NCBI RefSeq assembly: GCF_029504655.1
Contig: NZ_JAQFIL010000001.1
Location: forward strand, 2,919,001-2,983,000
Direction of reading: 5' to 3'
Length of the DNA stretch: 64,000 nt
Origin: Catalinimonas alkaloidigena
GTDB lineage: Bacteria; Bacteroidota; Bacteroidia; Cytophagales; Cyclobacteriaceae
Below are positions 54,705-63,504 of this stretch, piece after piece; the stretch's first letter is position 1, and every line of letters begins with the position of its first letter. A program made the translations under genes and the position numbers. The notes below the pieces were generated by a model. The model was not told the DNA's origin and searched no databases. It worked only from the letters and a program-made list of their open reading frames with translations.

Positions 54705-55969
54705 CTCCCGGAGTTTTCTTTTTCACTTTTCCAACCCTGCATACTGATGCCGTTCAAATCCCAGACTACCTTTCCTGCTCTTAAGGTTAGTTCTGTTTCC
54801 AGTTTTTTGTTTCCTGTGAGACGTGAACGTCTTACATCCACAAAACCAAAATCACCTTCATGTAAGTTAAACACGGCAACATCCGCATCCGCTCCTACAC
54901 TCAAGTGTCCTAATTCCTCACGATCTATTACCTGCGCAGGTGCCCAGCTTGCCCTTAAAATTGCATCCTGAAGACTAAGTCCCATAGCCATAAACTTAGA
55001 CAGTACATTGCTTAAATCTTTCATTCCCGCATTCATGCTTTGCGTATGCAAATCGGTGCTGATGACATTAGCGACAAAGCCTTGTTCCATCGCTGGTATG
55101 GCCTGTCGCCAGGAGAAAGCACCTCCCCCATGTCCTACGTCAAATACAATCCCTCTTTTCTGTGCTTCAAATACAAATGGCTTCACCTGATCATTCTCAT
55201 CCACAATAGTTTCCCTTTGGCTGGGCCCATAAGAATAAGTATGCGTGAAAATATCTCCGGGACGTAAATGCTCCATGTATAATGATTCAATAGAGAGTGG
55301 AGGATCATGTTCTCCGAAATCCACCATCACAGGAACGTCAGCCAGTTCACCTGCTTCAACCGCTTTATCAACCTGAGTGAAATCACCCCAATAATGCGCG
55401 GCCTTGATTCCTACCAGTATATCGGGATACAATTGATTAATCATATGGGCAGTCATAACTGGATTCATATCACTAACATCCTGCTCTTCAAAACGCCCAT
55501 ACATACCCGTACCAACGATATTCAAGAGTGCCAAAATTCGTGTTTCCGATTTATCAATGGTTTGGGCTTTGAACTGACGAAAGTTTCTCCATCCGGACGA
55601 TCCTGCGTCTACTACAGTTGTAACTCCCGAGCGGAATGTAAATCCATCAGGTGCAACACTAGTAGGGCCATTCGCGATGTAGGAACCAGGTTCATTACCG
55701 TGGAACACATGGACGTGCATATCAATTAAACCAGGCGTGACATACAACCCACTCACACTGATCACTTTTTCAGCCTTGCTTTCGTCAATGTCAGCTGCTA
55801 CCTGAGCTATTTTGCCATCTGCAATGCCAATGTCCAGGACAGCATCAATCTTATTTTTGGGGTCAATGACATGCCCTCCTTTCAATAATATGTCAAGTTC
55901 CTGAGCGTAAACTGACAGCGGCAATATTAAGCCAAGAAAATAGACTACGACAAACGCTTGCTTATGCAT
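54701..55969 (-). CDS. exported amidohydrolase/deacetylase, copy B
   Basis: A 422-residue homologue of the neighbouring copy A, with a signal peptide ending SVYAQE. The same active-site elements are present: DMHVHVFHG, VGIKAAHYWG, DFGEHDPP, FTHTYSY and ISTDLHTQSMN. Long blocks are shared (GVTTVVDAGSSGWRNF against GVTTVVDAGTSGWKNF), yet the metal-site flanks differ (HLP against DFGEH), suggesting different substrates after an old duplication. It lies 71 bases after the SelA-like gene on the same strand. Confidence 0.85.
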   Translation of the reverse strand: MHKQAFVVVYFLGLILPLSVYAQELDILLKGGHVIDPKNKIDAVLDIGIADGKIAQVAADIDESKAEKVISVSGLYVTPGLIDMHVHVFHGNEPGSYIANGPTSVAPDGFTFRSGVTTVVDAGSSGWRNFRQFKAQTIDKSETRILALLNIVGTGMYGRFEEQDVSDMNPVMTAHMINQLYPDILVGIKAAHYWGDFTQVDKAVEAGELADVPVMVDFGEHDPPLSIESLYMEHLRPGDIFTHTYSYGPSQRETIVDENDQVKPFVFEAQKRGIVFDVGHGGGAFSWRQAIPAMEQGFVANVISTDLHTQSMNAGMKDLSNVLSKFMAMGLSLQDAILRASWAPAQVIDREELGHLSVGADADVAVFNLHEGDFGFVDVRRSRLTGNKKLETELTLRAGKVVWDLNGISMQGWKSEKENSGR

Positions 55970-56040
55970 TTCTGTTTAGGTTGCTAATGATATTTTTTAG
56001 AACAAGAATTAGGACGATATAGAAGTGATATGTTGACTGA

Positions 56041-57669
56041 TCAGGTTGCCAAGGGAGGTCCTCCAGGAATTACTACGGGGCGGCGTTCTTGATCGTATTT
56101 GGCACGTTTGGCAGAAAATTCAGCGGTCAGATATTCCCCCAGATAGATTGAACCTTTAAACATATCTCCTTCAACTTTTCCTGAAAAAAGAAAGCTTATA
56201 GCATCTCCTGAAGTACGTTGCCTGCTACTGAGCTTTACCACATCATTTTCTACCATACCTACGATATCCTGCATGCTAAAATCAGCCTTGTGTGTGCCCT
56301 GAATCCAGTTCCCATCCTGCTCCAGGAACAAGGCATGATTACTAATACTTGTGAAATAGTTTACTTCTACTTCCCAATGACCACTCACATCTGCTTTGGC
56401 GGCAGCAAGATCAGTTTTTCTGGGGCCTCGCTTTTGTGAGAGTACGCCATAAATACGATTAGCGACAACCTCTACATCCTCATCCTTCATTTGATTGGGA
56501 GTCACATTGACAGAAGTCATTCCATCACGATCGCGACTTCCGATCGCCACTCTGGGTTTGTTTCTGGCTAGTTCCTCTGCGAGTTCAGCCCCTGTAATAT
56601 TGAGCTTATCAGGGTCCCAGCTGATATGAAGTACCGGAGCATGGTTAGAAAGACCGCTCGGTTCGGTTACATTACTACTCACTCCTTCAATTTTAGTTAC
56701 TTTTTTTGCAATCTCATCCAGCCAGCTAAGCCAGGTATTCCATTCCGCTTTGTGGTCACGGGTGGTCCAAGCCTCTACAGCTGCCAGCATGCCCATCATT
56801 TCTTCTTTTCCCACTTTATTATCTCGCCCTGGGCCATGATGTGGAGAACTCGCCTGCCAGGCAGACATCAACAAATCTTTATCCCCAAGCAACAAGCCTG
56901 CACATTGTGGACCGCATATGGCTTTGCCACCACTGTAAGCAACAATTGTTGCCCCTTTGTCCAGATGAACACAAGGTATGGTAAGGTCTTCAGCGGCTGC
57001 ATCTGCCAGAATAGGGATATTTTTCGGCTTGGCGATTCCTGCAATTACTTCTAGAGAGAGTGGCTGTCCACTTTCTGAGTTTCTTCCTGTCATGATATAA
57101 ATCATAGCGGTACGTTCATTGATCGCTTTCTCAAGCTCTTCAGGAGTTTCTACTTCAATCACCTTAACACCGACATTGCGTACTGCATGATCGTATACAT
57201 TGCGGGAATAGCGAGGAATGATGACTTCAGTTTTTTCAAAGCCGGCAAGGTCAGGGATACGTACCAGCTTTTCCGGATTACCACCAGTTACGCAGGCAGC
57301 TGTGACATGTTTGAGACCGGCAGCACAGCCGGAGGAGACCATCCCCCACTCTGCTTTGGTAATTTCTGCCAGGCGTTTACCAATTCCATACGCCAATTCG
57401 TCATACTGCACAAAATAACCGGAAGCAGCTTCCATGGCTTCTAAAACTTCCGGTCGCTCAATAGAGCCCCCGATAATGGTGAATGTGCCACGACAGTTTA
57501 CAATTGTATCTACGCCTATCGCTTTGTAAATATTTTCCTTGCCCTTTTCGGTAGCTAAAGTAGATAGTATACTTTTAGAAGATGAGTTGTTAAGCATTGC
57601 TTCATGAGGTAGCACAGTCCCTGCCAGGGGGAGAAGTGAAAGTTGCTTGATAATTTCTCGACGATTCAT
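56041..57669 (-). CDS. SelA-like PLP enzyme with Tat-like leader and C-terminal beta domain
   Basis: A 542-residue protein. The start NRREIIKQLSLLPLAGTVLP looks like a twin-arginine signal. Residues about 45-415 are a SelA-like PLP fold: SSGCAAGLKHVTAACVTGGNP, Asp223 in PILADAAAE, PLP Lys249 in AYSGGKAICGPQCAGLLLG, and ASSPHHGPGRDNKVGKEEM. Cytosolic relatives include D-glucosaminate-6-phosphate ammonia-lyase (DgaE) and SelA. From about 428 an extra domain (SGHWEVEVNYFTSISNHALFLEQDGNW) looks beta-barrel-like and is not part of SelA. No selenocysteine genes are nearby, so a lyase or transaminase role on an amino-sugar acid is more likely. It heads the four-gene minus-strand unit. Confidence 0.8.
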   Translation of the reverse strand: MNRREIIKQLSLLPLAGTVLPHEAMLNNSSSKSILSTLATEKGKENIYKAIGVDTIVNCRGTFTIIGGSIERPEVLEAMEAASGYFVQYDELAYGIGKRLAEITKAEWGMVSSGCAAGLKHVTAACVTGGNPEKLVRIPDLAGFEKTEVIIPRYSRNVYDHAVRNVGVKVIEVETPEELEKAINERTAMIYIMTGRNSESGQPLSLEVIAGIAKPKNIPILADAAAEDLTIPCVHLDKGATIVAYSGGKAICGPQCAGLLLGDKDLLMSAWQASSPHHGPGRDNKVGKEEMMGMLAAVEAWTTRDHKAEWNTWLSWLDEIAKKVTKIEGVSSNVTEPSGLSNHAPVLHISWDPDKLNITGAELAEELARNKPRVAIGSRDRDGMTSVNVTPNQMKDEDVEVVANRIYGVLSQKRGPRKTDLAAAKADVSGHWEVEVNYFTSISNHALFLEQDGNWIQGTHKADFSMQDIVGMVENDVVKLSSRQRTSGDAISFLFSGKVEGDMFKGSIYLGEYLTAEFSAKRAKYDQERRPVVIPGGPPLAT

Positions 57670-57975
57670 AATAGTCAGTGCATGTTAAGATTAGGTAGTA
57701 AAATTTCCAGCTTTCTAAAAATAGTAAAAGCTGGAGTTAGCAACAATGCTATCTGAAAATAAACACCTGCATCAAACACTTCAGGAAAGCATAATCTTTT
57801 TCTGAGGATAATTTTATGTATTAACACCCCAGAAATTAATACATTAGATGAAGCAGACCTGATGAGCATAACTTTCGCAGCGCTGATGATGTATCTGCTG
57901 CTAACGTTAAAAGCTACAATAACTATGATGAATATTCATCATAGACACTACATACACAAGCTAAAATATTTTAAA
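57670..57975. promoter_or_regulatory. divergent promoter region with inverted repeat
   Basis: About 306 bases separate the SelA-like gene from the preferred start of the esterase-bicupin gene. A perfect 9-bp inverted repeat, TCCAGCTTT (57706-57714) and AAAGCTGGA (57727-57735), with a 12-base spacer lies 37 bases ahead of the SelA-like start. It could be an operator or a leader hairpin. No exact TAnnTTTG box was found. Confidence 0.45.
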
Positions 57976-59526
57976 ATGTACAAGTACGTTTTTCTGATTT
58001 GTTTTTTGATGATGTCTTATGTTGGAAATAGCCAGAAGTTGTATGATCCGGGCCCCAACTCAAACAGCTACAAAGGGATACCCAAAGGTACGCTGACGCA
58101 ACATTCCTGGGAAAGTAAAATTTATCCCAATACTAGCCGTGAATATTATGTATATGTGCCCGCTCAATACAATCCTGATGAAGCAGCCGCTTTAATGATT
58201 TTCCAGGATGGTCACACGTATATTCAAGAAGATGGTGACTTTAGGGTGCCGACTGTCTTTGACAACCTTATCAGTCAGGGCAATATGCCGGTCACCCTGG
58301 GATTGTTTATCAATCCGGGACATGATATTAAGCTGGAAAAGCCAGAAACCCCGTGGCGGGCAAGCAACAGAAGCCTGGAGTATGATGATGTATCTGACAC
58401 CTACGCGCGCTTCCTTATAGAAGAAATGATTCCTGAGCTAAAAAAGCAGTACAATATTTCAGATGATCCCAAGATGAGAGCAATCTGTGGCATTTCATCG
58501 GGAGGTATAAGTGCTTTCACTGCTGCCTGGTTTTATCCGGAGCAATTTCACAAAGTGCTGAGCCATATCGGAAGTTTTACGGATATCAGAGGCGGTCACA
58601 ATTATCCCTCCATGATCAGAAAAAATGATAAAAAAGCTATTAAAGTTTTTCTTCAGGATGGTGAAAATGACCTGAATAACCAATTCGGAAACTGGTGGCT
58701 GGCCAACCAACAGATGGCATCCGCCCTGGCTTTTAAAAACTATGAGTATAGATTCGCTGAAGGGAAAGGCGCTCATGACGGCAATCATGGCGGTGCTATT
58801 TTGCCGGAATCACTGACCTGGCTATGGAGGGATGTGTCTCCTCAAATCATTAAGTCACAAGTACATCATTTTCCCAAACATACCGAAGATAGTGTGATGA
58901 TAAGCGGGGAGAGCATGCACTTCAAAGAGATAGAATTTAAAACTGTTTATATGAATAGCGCAGGAGAAGAAGCTGATATTTATGATGAAGAAAGAGAGCA
59001 GATATTTATCATCAAGAACGGTGAAGTAAATGTCAAGCTGAAAGGTCGTAGCAAAACGATTGGAAAAAACAGTGTACTGGTATTACTTCCCGGTGATAAG
59101 GCTACATTAGCATCTGCTACACCAGAGGCTATCTTTTATACGATGAATTATATTTCCAAGAAAGAAATGGATACTCGCAGAGGCAGGAAAGCTGGTGGAT
59201 CTGCAATCATTGATTTTGATGCACTAGAATTCAGAGCACATGATAAAGGAGGTGTTCGCAACTTTTTTCACCGGGCAACCAGCATGTGTCCCTATTATGA
59301 AATGCATGTCACGAACCTAAATCCGGGAATCAAAAGTCATGAACCCCATACCCATGAGGCTAGCGAAATTATTTTGATGATAGAAGGAGAAAGCGAGATG
59401 GAAATAGGAAACGACATTTTCCCGGCCAAGGGAGGAGATGTATATTTTATTTCTTCCAATGTTGCCCATGCGATTAAAAATATTGGGGAGAAACAATGTA
59501 GGTACTTCGCTTTTCAATGGGAATAA
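57976..59526 (+). CDS. exported esterase fused to a bicupin
   Basis: With the ATG at 57976 the protein has 516 residues and a signal peptide (YKYVFLICFLMMSYVGNSQ); an upstream frame to 57862 would add an unlikely leader. Residues about 50-290 are an esterase-D/enterochelin-esterase-like hydrolase: nucleophile Ser175 in CGISSGGISAF, Asp near 228 (QDGEND) and His in GAHDGNHGG. Residues about 315-395 form a first cupin without metal His (IFIIKNGEVNVKL, LLPGD). Residues about 425-516 form a second cupin with a full metal site (HEPHTHEASE, His498). The pairing is unusual. It is divergent from the SelA-like unit, and a Gfo-type oxidoreductase gene follows after 114 bases. Confidence 0.82.
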   Translation: MYKYVFLICFLMMSYVGNSQKLYDPGPNSNSYKGIPKGTLTQHSWESKIYPNTSREYYVYVPAQYNPDEAAALMIFQDGHTYIQEDGDFRVPTVFDNLISQGNMPVTLGLFINPGHDIKLEKPETPWRASNRSLEYDDVSDTYARFLIEEMIPELKKQYNISDDPKMRAICGISSGGISAFTAAWFYPEQFHKVLSHIGSFTDIRGGHNYPSMIRKNDKKAIKVFLQDGENDLNNQFGNWWLANQQMASALAFKNYEYRFAEGKGAHDGNHGGAILPESLTWLWRDVSPQIIKSQVHHFPKHTEDSVMISGESMHFKEIEFKTVYMNSAGEEADIYDEEREQIFIIKNGEVNVKLKGRSKTIGKNSVLVLLPGDKATLASATPEAIFYTMNYISKKEMDTRRGRKAGGSAIIDFDALEFRAHDKGGVRNFFHRATSMCPYYEMHVTNLNPGIKSHEPHTHEASEIILMIEGESEMEIGNDIFPAKGGDVYFISSNVAHAIKNIGEKQCRYFAFQWE

Positions 59527-59640
59527 GATAATGTTCTTTAAAATGATTGTTGCACAAAGTGTATAATATCAATATTTTGCTGATTGCAGTTTTATGCTAA
59601 CTCTCCTGAAGCTGTAAATAACCTAAACGAACTTTTTACT

Positions 59641-60753
59641 ATGAACTCACGTCGCAATTTTCTGCAAAAATTTTCCAGCGGAGCTTTAATGCTTCCACTT
59701 CTTCCTTCTGCCCAACTTTCTGGATTGTACAATGAGGCCTACGAAGGCCCGGTGCTGAAGGTAGCTATCATGGGGCTGGGTAGTTATGCTAACCGGGTAG
59801 CTCGAGCCATGGAATCCTGTAAGAAAGCAAAAATTACAGGGGTCATCAGCGGCACGCCCTCTAAAATCAAGGACTGGCAAAGCAGATACAACATTCCTGA
59901 TAAAAGCTGTTATAACTACGAGAACTTTGACCAGGTAAAAAACAATCCTGACATTGATGCCATCTATGTCATCACCCCTAATGCGCTGCACCACGAGGAG
60001 GTAATACGAGTAGCCAAGGCCGGCAAACATGCCATTTGTGAGAAACCTATGGCAATTAATGCGCAGCAGGGACAGGAAATGGTAGATGCCTGTAAACAGG
60101 CTAATGTAAAGCTTTTGGTAGGCTATCGCATGCACTTTGAGCCCCACACATTGGAGATAATTCGCATGCGTGAGGCCGGTGAGTTTGGTAACATTAAATT
60201 TTTTCAGGGACTTTCAGGTTTTAAAATTGGTGATCCTAGCCAGTGGCGACTGGACAAAGAACTGGCAGGTGGCGGAGCCATGATGGATATCGGTATCTAC
60301 TCTGTCAACGGAGCACGATACATGGTGGGTGAAGAGCCGGTTTGGGTAACCGCGCAGGAAACCAAAACTGACCCCGTAAAATTTAAGGAAGGGGTAGATG
60401 AAACCATACAGTTTCAATTTGGCTTTCCCAGCGGTGCTGTAGCATCCTGTTTATCTACCTATGCAATGAGCAATTTGGATCGCTTTTTTCTAAATGGCAC
60501 AGAAGGTTTTGGCGAACTACATCCGGCTACGGGTTATGGTCCCACCAAAGGTAAAACACATAAAGGTGAATTAAATCAGCCTGTGGTTACTCACCAGACA
60601 GTACAAATGGATGAAATGGCAGGGATAATTTTAGAAGGTAATAAAGCTCCCGTCCCGGTTGACGGAGAAGAAGGCGTAAAAGATCTTAAAATTATTGATG
60701 CTATTTACAGGGCTGTAAAAACAGGTAAAAAGGAAGAGCTTAACCTTACATAA
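59641..60753 (+). CDS. Tat-exported Gfo/Idh/MocA oxidoreductase
   Basis: With the ATG at 59641 the protein has 370 residues and a twin-arginine leader (NSRRNFLQKFSSGALMLPLLPSAQ); a TTG start further upstream (59584) would bury it. The dinucleotide loop is IMGLGSYANRVARAM, the EKP motif is in ICEKPMAIN (about residues 135-143), and GGGAMMDIGIYSVNGARYMVG is the C-terminal family signature. It resembles glucose-fructose oxidoreductase, a periplasmic enzyme exported by Tat with NADP bound. It probably acts with the esterase-bicupin encoded just before it. It ends at a strong terminator. Confidence 0.88.
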   Translation: MNSRRNFLQKFSSGALMLPLLPSAQLSGLYNEAYEGPVLKVAIMGLGSYANRVARAMESCKKAKITGVISGTPSKIKDWQSRYNIPDKSCYNYENFDQVKNNPDIDAIYVITPNALHHEEVIRVAKAGKHAICEKPMAINAQQGQEMVDACKQANVKLLVGYRMHFEPHTLEIIRMREAGEFGNIKFFQGLSGFKIGDPSQWRLDKELAGGGAMMDIGIYSVNGARYMVGEEPVWVTAQETKTDPVKFKEGVDETIQFQFGFPSGAVASCLSTYAMSNLDRFFLNGTEGFGELHPATGYGPTKGKTHKGELNQPVVTHQTVQMDEMAGIILEGNKAPVPVDGEEGVKDLKIIDAIYRAVKTGKKEELNLT

Positions 60754-60779
60754 TACGTATACAATCATGTCTGAATTTG

Positions 60780-60812
60780 AAAAAAGGGGTAAGTAGCGAA
60801 CACCTCTTTTTT
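60780..60812 (+). terminator. terminator after the Gfo/Idh/MocA gene
   Basis: AAAAAAGGGGT pairs with ACCTCTTTTTT (one G-U pair) around an 11-base loop, 26 bases after the stop codon, ending in T6. Confidence 0.78.
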
Positions 60813-60844
60813 CTCATTTATTATCTGAGTTTTTTTGGTGTTGA

Positions 60845-61222
60845 TTTGACCTAGATCAATGTGTTAACCCATACCCAACTGCATTTCATGCTTTTGAACA
60901 GCTTACCGAAGCCGAAGTAGTCAAAAAGCACAATGCGATCGGTTTCGAGATTATGATAAACACTCATTGTCGTAAGTTTCGCCTGGATATGTTATGGCTG
61001 GAGATAGTGAAATAGCAAAAATTTACCTCTCAATTACCAAAGAGTGCTGATTTTGAAAATTGCTACGGCTCTGGAAAATCTGTTAAAGTTGAGCTCCCGG
61101 TAAAGTTTGCGTTTTCATGGATCAACCTGGCTATTATAAAAGGTGCAGGCAGAAAAATTGGTTTAAAGTTCTTACACGATAACCTTAACATTAGCGGTAA
61201 TAAAGTGAGCTGTCCTTTATAG
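60845..61222 (+). pseudogene. unidentified gene fragment with internal stop
   Basis: One reading frame carries protein-like sequence over 378 bases without a good start codon. The first part reads NPYPTAFHAFEQLTEAEVV, then GFEIMINTHCRKFRLDML, and meets TAG at 61013; the same frame continues with VKVELPVKFAFSWINLAI and GRKIGLKFLHDNLNIS to TAG at 61220. The two parts may belong to one broken gene or to two fragments side by side. No family is recognised. The frame ends right at the tail of the convergent GNAT gene. Confidence 0.4.
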
Positions 61223-61223
61223 G

Positions 61224-61706
61224 TTAGGTATTAAGCTTTTTCTGAAGTACAATCATGTGTTTACACAAAATTCCGTTTTCATAAATTGGTTTTGGGTAGT
61301 TATCAGTGAAAAAGTTTTTCCTGATCCCTACAATTTCAAAACCTTCTTTTTGATACAGGTATAACTGCATGATTGAGCCATTTGCAGTACCAATGAGCAT
61401 GTCTTCATAACCCATTTCCTGCGCAATTTTTGCGGCTTCACTCAGTAAATATTTTCCAATACCTTTTCCCTGATATGCTTCAGCAACAGCTATATTTTTG
61501 ATTTCAATGCTTAGACTTGTTATTTCCTGAAGTACGAAAACAGCAATTATTATATCATCTTTTTCTAACACAAAAATCCTGGCACTATCAATGTATTGCT
61601 GAATAGCTTCTCTTTTTTCATCTGCAAGCAGCAAGAGTTCAAAAGGTTTTTCCTCATCTTCATATAACTCCCTAAGCCTGGTATATTGTAATATATCATC
61701 GTCCAT
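61224..61706 (-). CDS. GNAT family N-acetyltransferase
   Basis: A 160-residue single-domain acetyltransferase. The acetyl-CoA loop is AYQGKGIGKYLL (about residues 76-87), preceded by LSIEIKNIAVAE and followed by NGSIMQLYLYQKEGFEIVGIRKNFF, the usual motif B. It is cytosolic. The substrate is unknown; RimI-like and small-molecule acetyltransferases look alike at this level. It stands alone with no operon partner. Confidence 0.87.
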   Translation of the reverse strand: MDDDILQYTRLRELYEDEEKPFELLLLADEKREAIQQYIDSARIFVLEKDDIIIAVFVLQEITSLSIEIKNIAVAEAYQGKGIGKYLLSEAAKIAQEMGYEDMLIGTANGSIMQLYLYQKEGFEIVGIRKNFFTDNYPKPIYENGILCKHMIVLQKKLNT

Positions 61707-61886
61707 GGCAAATTGATCATTAAGCTTGAAACCAGTTTGTTTATATACGTGTACCAGGGAATGATGTTAACATGTCTTATTTAACATTAGTCGGTTATAT
61801 TAGATTTTTTTTTAGATATTTCTGAGCTTAAAATGGTAATTCTGAAACCGTACATTTACTACTGACATCAACTACGACTGCAACAC

Positions 61887-62999
61887 ATGACATTAAAAAA
61901 ATTGCTGGCTAGACTACATTTGATCATCGGACTGGGCGTTGGACTTCTTTTTTTTATCATTGCTTTATCAGGAGCGATTTATACCTGGGCACCCGAGATT
62001 GAGCGCATCATTTATAAACAAAAAATAGCAGCCAGGGATACTTCCTTCGTCCCCATCTCAGCACTTAAGTCTACATTAGATCAAGTGTTTCCTGAAGGTG
62101 ATTTTCGTACCGCCTTCTACCGAAATAAGAGTAGCACTGCTGAGGTCTTACTCTATGCTCCTGGTACTTATTATATTGCTCAGATGAACCCTTATTCCGC
62201 TGAGTTAGTACATCTGCAAGATATGAATCAGGGCTGGCTGAATTACATCAAGTTTATCCACCGTAACCTTATGCTGGGAGATATAGGGCGAGAAATCGTA
62301 CATTGGGTTACGCTTCTTGCCTTACCCATGTTGCTCACGGGTTTGGTCCTCTGGTGGCCATCAAAGCGAAAAGTAAGCAAGCATTTATTCAAGATTAAGT
62401 GGAATGCTTCACCAAAAAGGCTCAATTATGACCTCCATAATGTGTTAGGCTTTTATGCTACCTGGATACTTATCTTTAGCATCCTTACCGGAATTTTTTG
62501 GGGGTTTGATGCGGTAAAAGAAATACTCAGGGCTGGTACCGCTGAAAATGAAAGCGTGTATGAGATTCCGAAGTCAGATATTAATAATTCAGGAGGGGAA
62601 ACAGATCAGTTCTTGGTCATGGATAGTTTAATGCAACTGTATCAAAGCCGTTTTCCCAACAAAAATATAAGTGTCAGCAATCCCCATCAGGAAGATGAAC
62701 CTATTCGTGTGGCACTAATTGACCCCGCCATGCTGGTGTATAATGTTGATCATCATTACCATGACCGTTATTCCGGAAAACGAATTACGGGACACTTTGA
62801 ACATGGTGTCTATGATCAGAACAGCACTTTTACAACGCTAAATGGACTCGTCTATGATATTCACTTTGGCAACATTTTTGGCTTTCCCGGGAAAATGTTG
62901 GTGTGCCTGGCGTCTCTTATTGCTGCTTCCTTACCCGTCACAGGATTTATCATATGGTGGAACAAGAAAAAAAAGAAAATAAATAGGCAGCCTGTTTGA
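61887..62999 (+). CDS. PepSY-associated membrane protein
   Basis: A 370-residue inner-membrane protein with four predicted helices. It begins LKKLLARLHLIIGLGVGLLFFIIALSGAIYTWAPEIERII, the family opening, then has a PepSY-like periplasmic part, FIHRNLMLGDIGREIVHWVTLLALPMLLTGLVLWWP, WILIFSILTGIFWGFDAVKE and a last helix ending FIIWWNKKKKK. Bacteroidota members are often linked to siderophore or iron uptake, with several conserved His that may bind haem. No TonB receptor is adjacent, so the iron link is only an inference. Confidence 0.86.
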   Translation: MTLKKLLARLHLIIGLGVGLLFFIIALSGAIYTWAPEIERIIYKQKIAARDTSFVPISALKSTLDQVFPEGDFRTAFYRNKSSTAEVLLYAPGTYYIAQMNPYSAELVHLQDMNQGWLNYIKFIHRNLMLGDIGREIVHWVTLLALPMLLTGLVLWWPSKRKVSKHLFKIKWNASPKRLNYDLHNVLGFYATWILIFSILTGIFWGFDAVKEILRAGTAENESVYEIPKSDINNSGGETDQFLVMDSLMQLYQSRFPNKNISVSNPHQEDEPIRVALIDPAMLVYNVDHHYHDRYSGKRITGHFEHGVYDQNSTFTTLNGLVYDIHFGNIFGFPGKMLVCLASLIAASLPVTGFIIWWNKKKKKINRQPV

Positions 63000-63504
63000 T
63001 GTAGTTCATACCGGAAGTGTATCCCAAGCATCCTTTTAATATTTAATATATAACATATTTTCAAATCAGATTAGGATCATAAGTCCTTATTTAATCAGCC
63101 CTTTGCTATCACTGACGCTGTTGCTAAAGTCATGTTCTGGCATCATTTAAATATTTAAAGGCAGCAAAAGATCTAAACAACCAAGCCATCTGAATACTGT
63201 GCATTAATTATGCGAGACGCCAGCGGATGAACCAGATTTTATTATTTCACTTCCAGCCATCCCATACCACTGAAGTATGCATATCAGACTTGACGCAAAG
63301 CAATTACTCTGGGGTAATCCATGTAGGGCAGTCTTGTAAATCTATTTTGTAAAGGATATTAATTTCTATTAAGCATTAATTTTTTTATTCATTTCTATTG
63401 TGATTCTCTTCAATCACAAAATTATTTAAGCTTTTCAGTCAATCACCTTGTATTTTGTTAAATTTTCCTATTTTTAGATTCACTGCACAACCCTTATTAA
63501 TATT
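63000..63504. other. intergenic region before the ATP-grasp gene
   Basis: About 505 bases with no gene visible on either strand. The right part (63340-63480) is AT-rich; a TATTTTTA close to the -7 consensus at about 63470, with a TTG 18 bases upstream, may be the promoter of the following gene. No repeat or RNA gene was recognised. Confidence 0.4.

Noticed and set aside
56041..57669. Selenocysteine synthase (SelA) function for the PLP gene
   Set aside because: There are no selB, selD or tRNA-Sec features, and the leader, deacetylase neighbours and extra domain point to a metabolic enzyme.
57862..57975. Upstream extension of the esterase-bicupin gene
   Set aside because: The signal peptide begins at the ATG at 57976; the extension would hide it.
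59584..59640. Upstream TTG start for the Tat-type oxidoreductase
   Set aside because: The twin-arginine leader begins at the ATG at 59641; the extra 19 residues have no family counterpart.
29686..62999. CRISPR arrays, tRNA or rRNA genes
   Set aside because: No regularly spaced repeats, cloverleaf-like ends or rRNA-like stretches were found here or elsewhere in the window.
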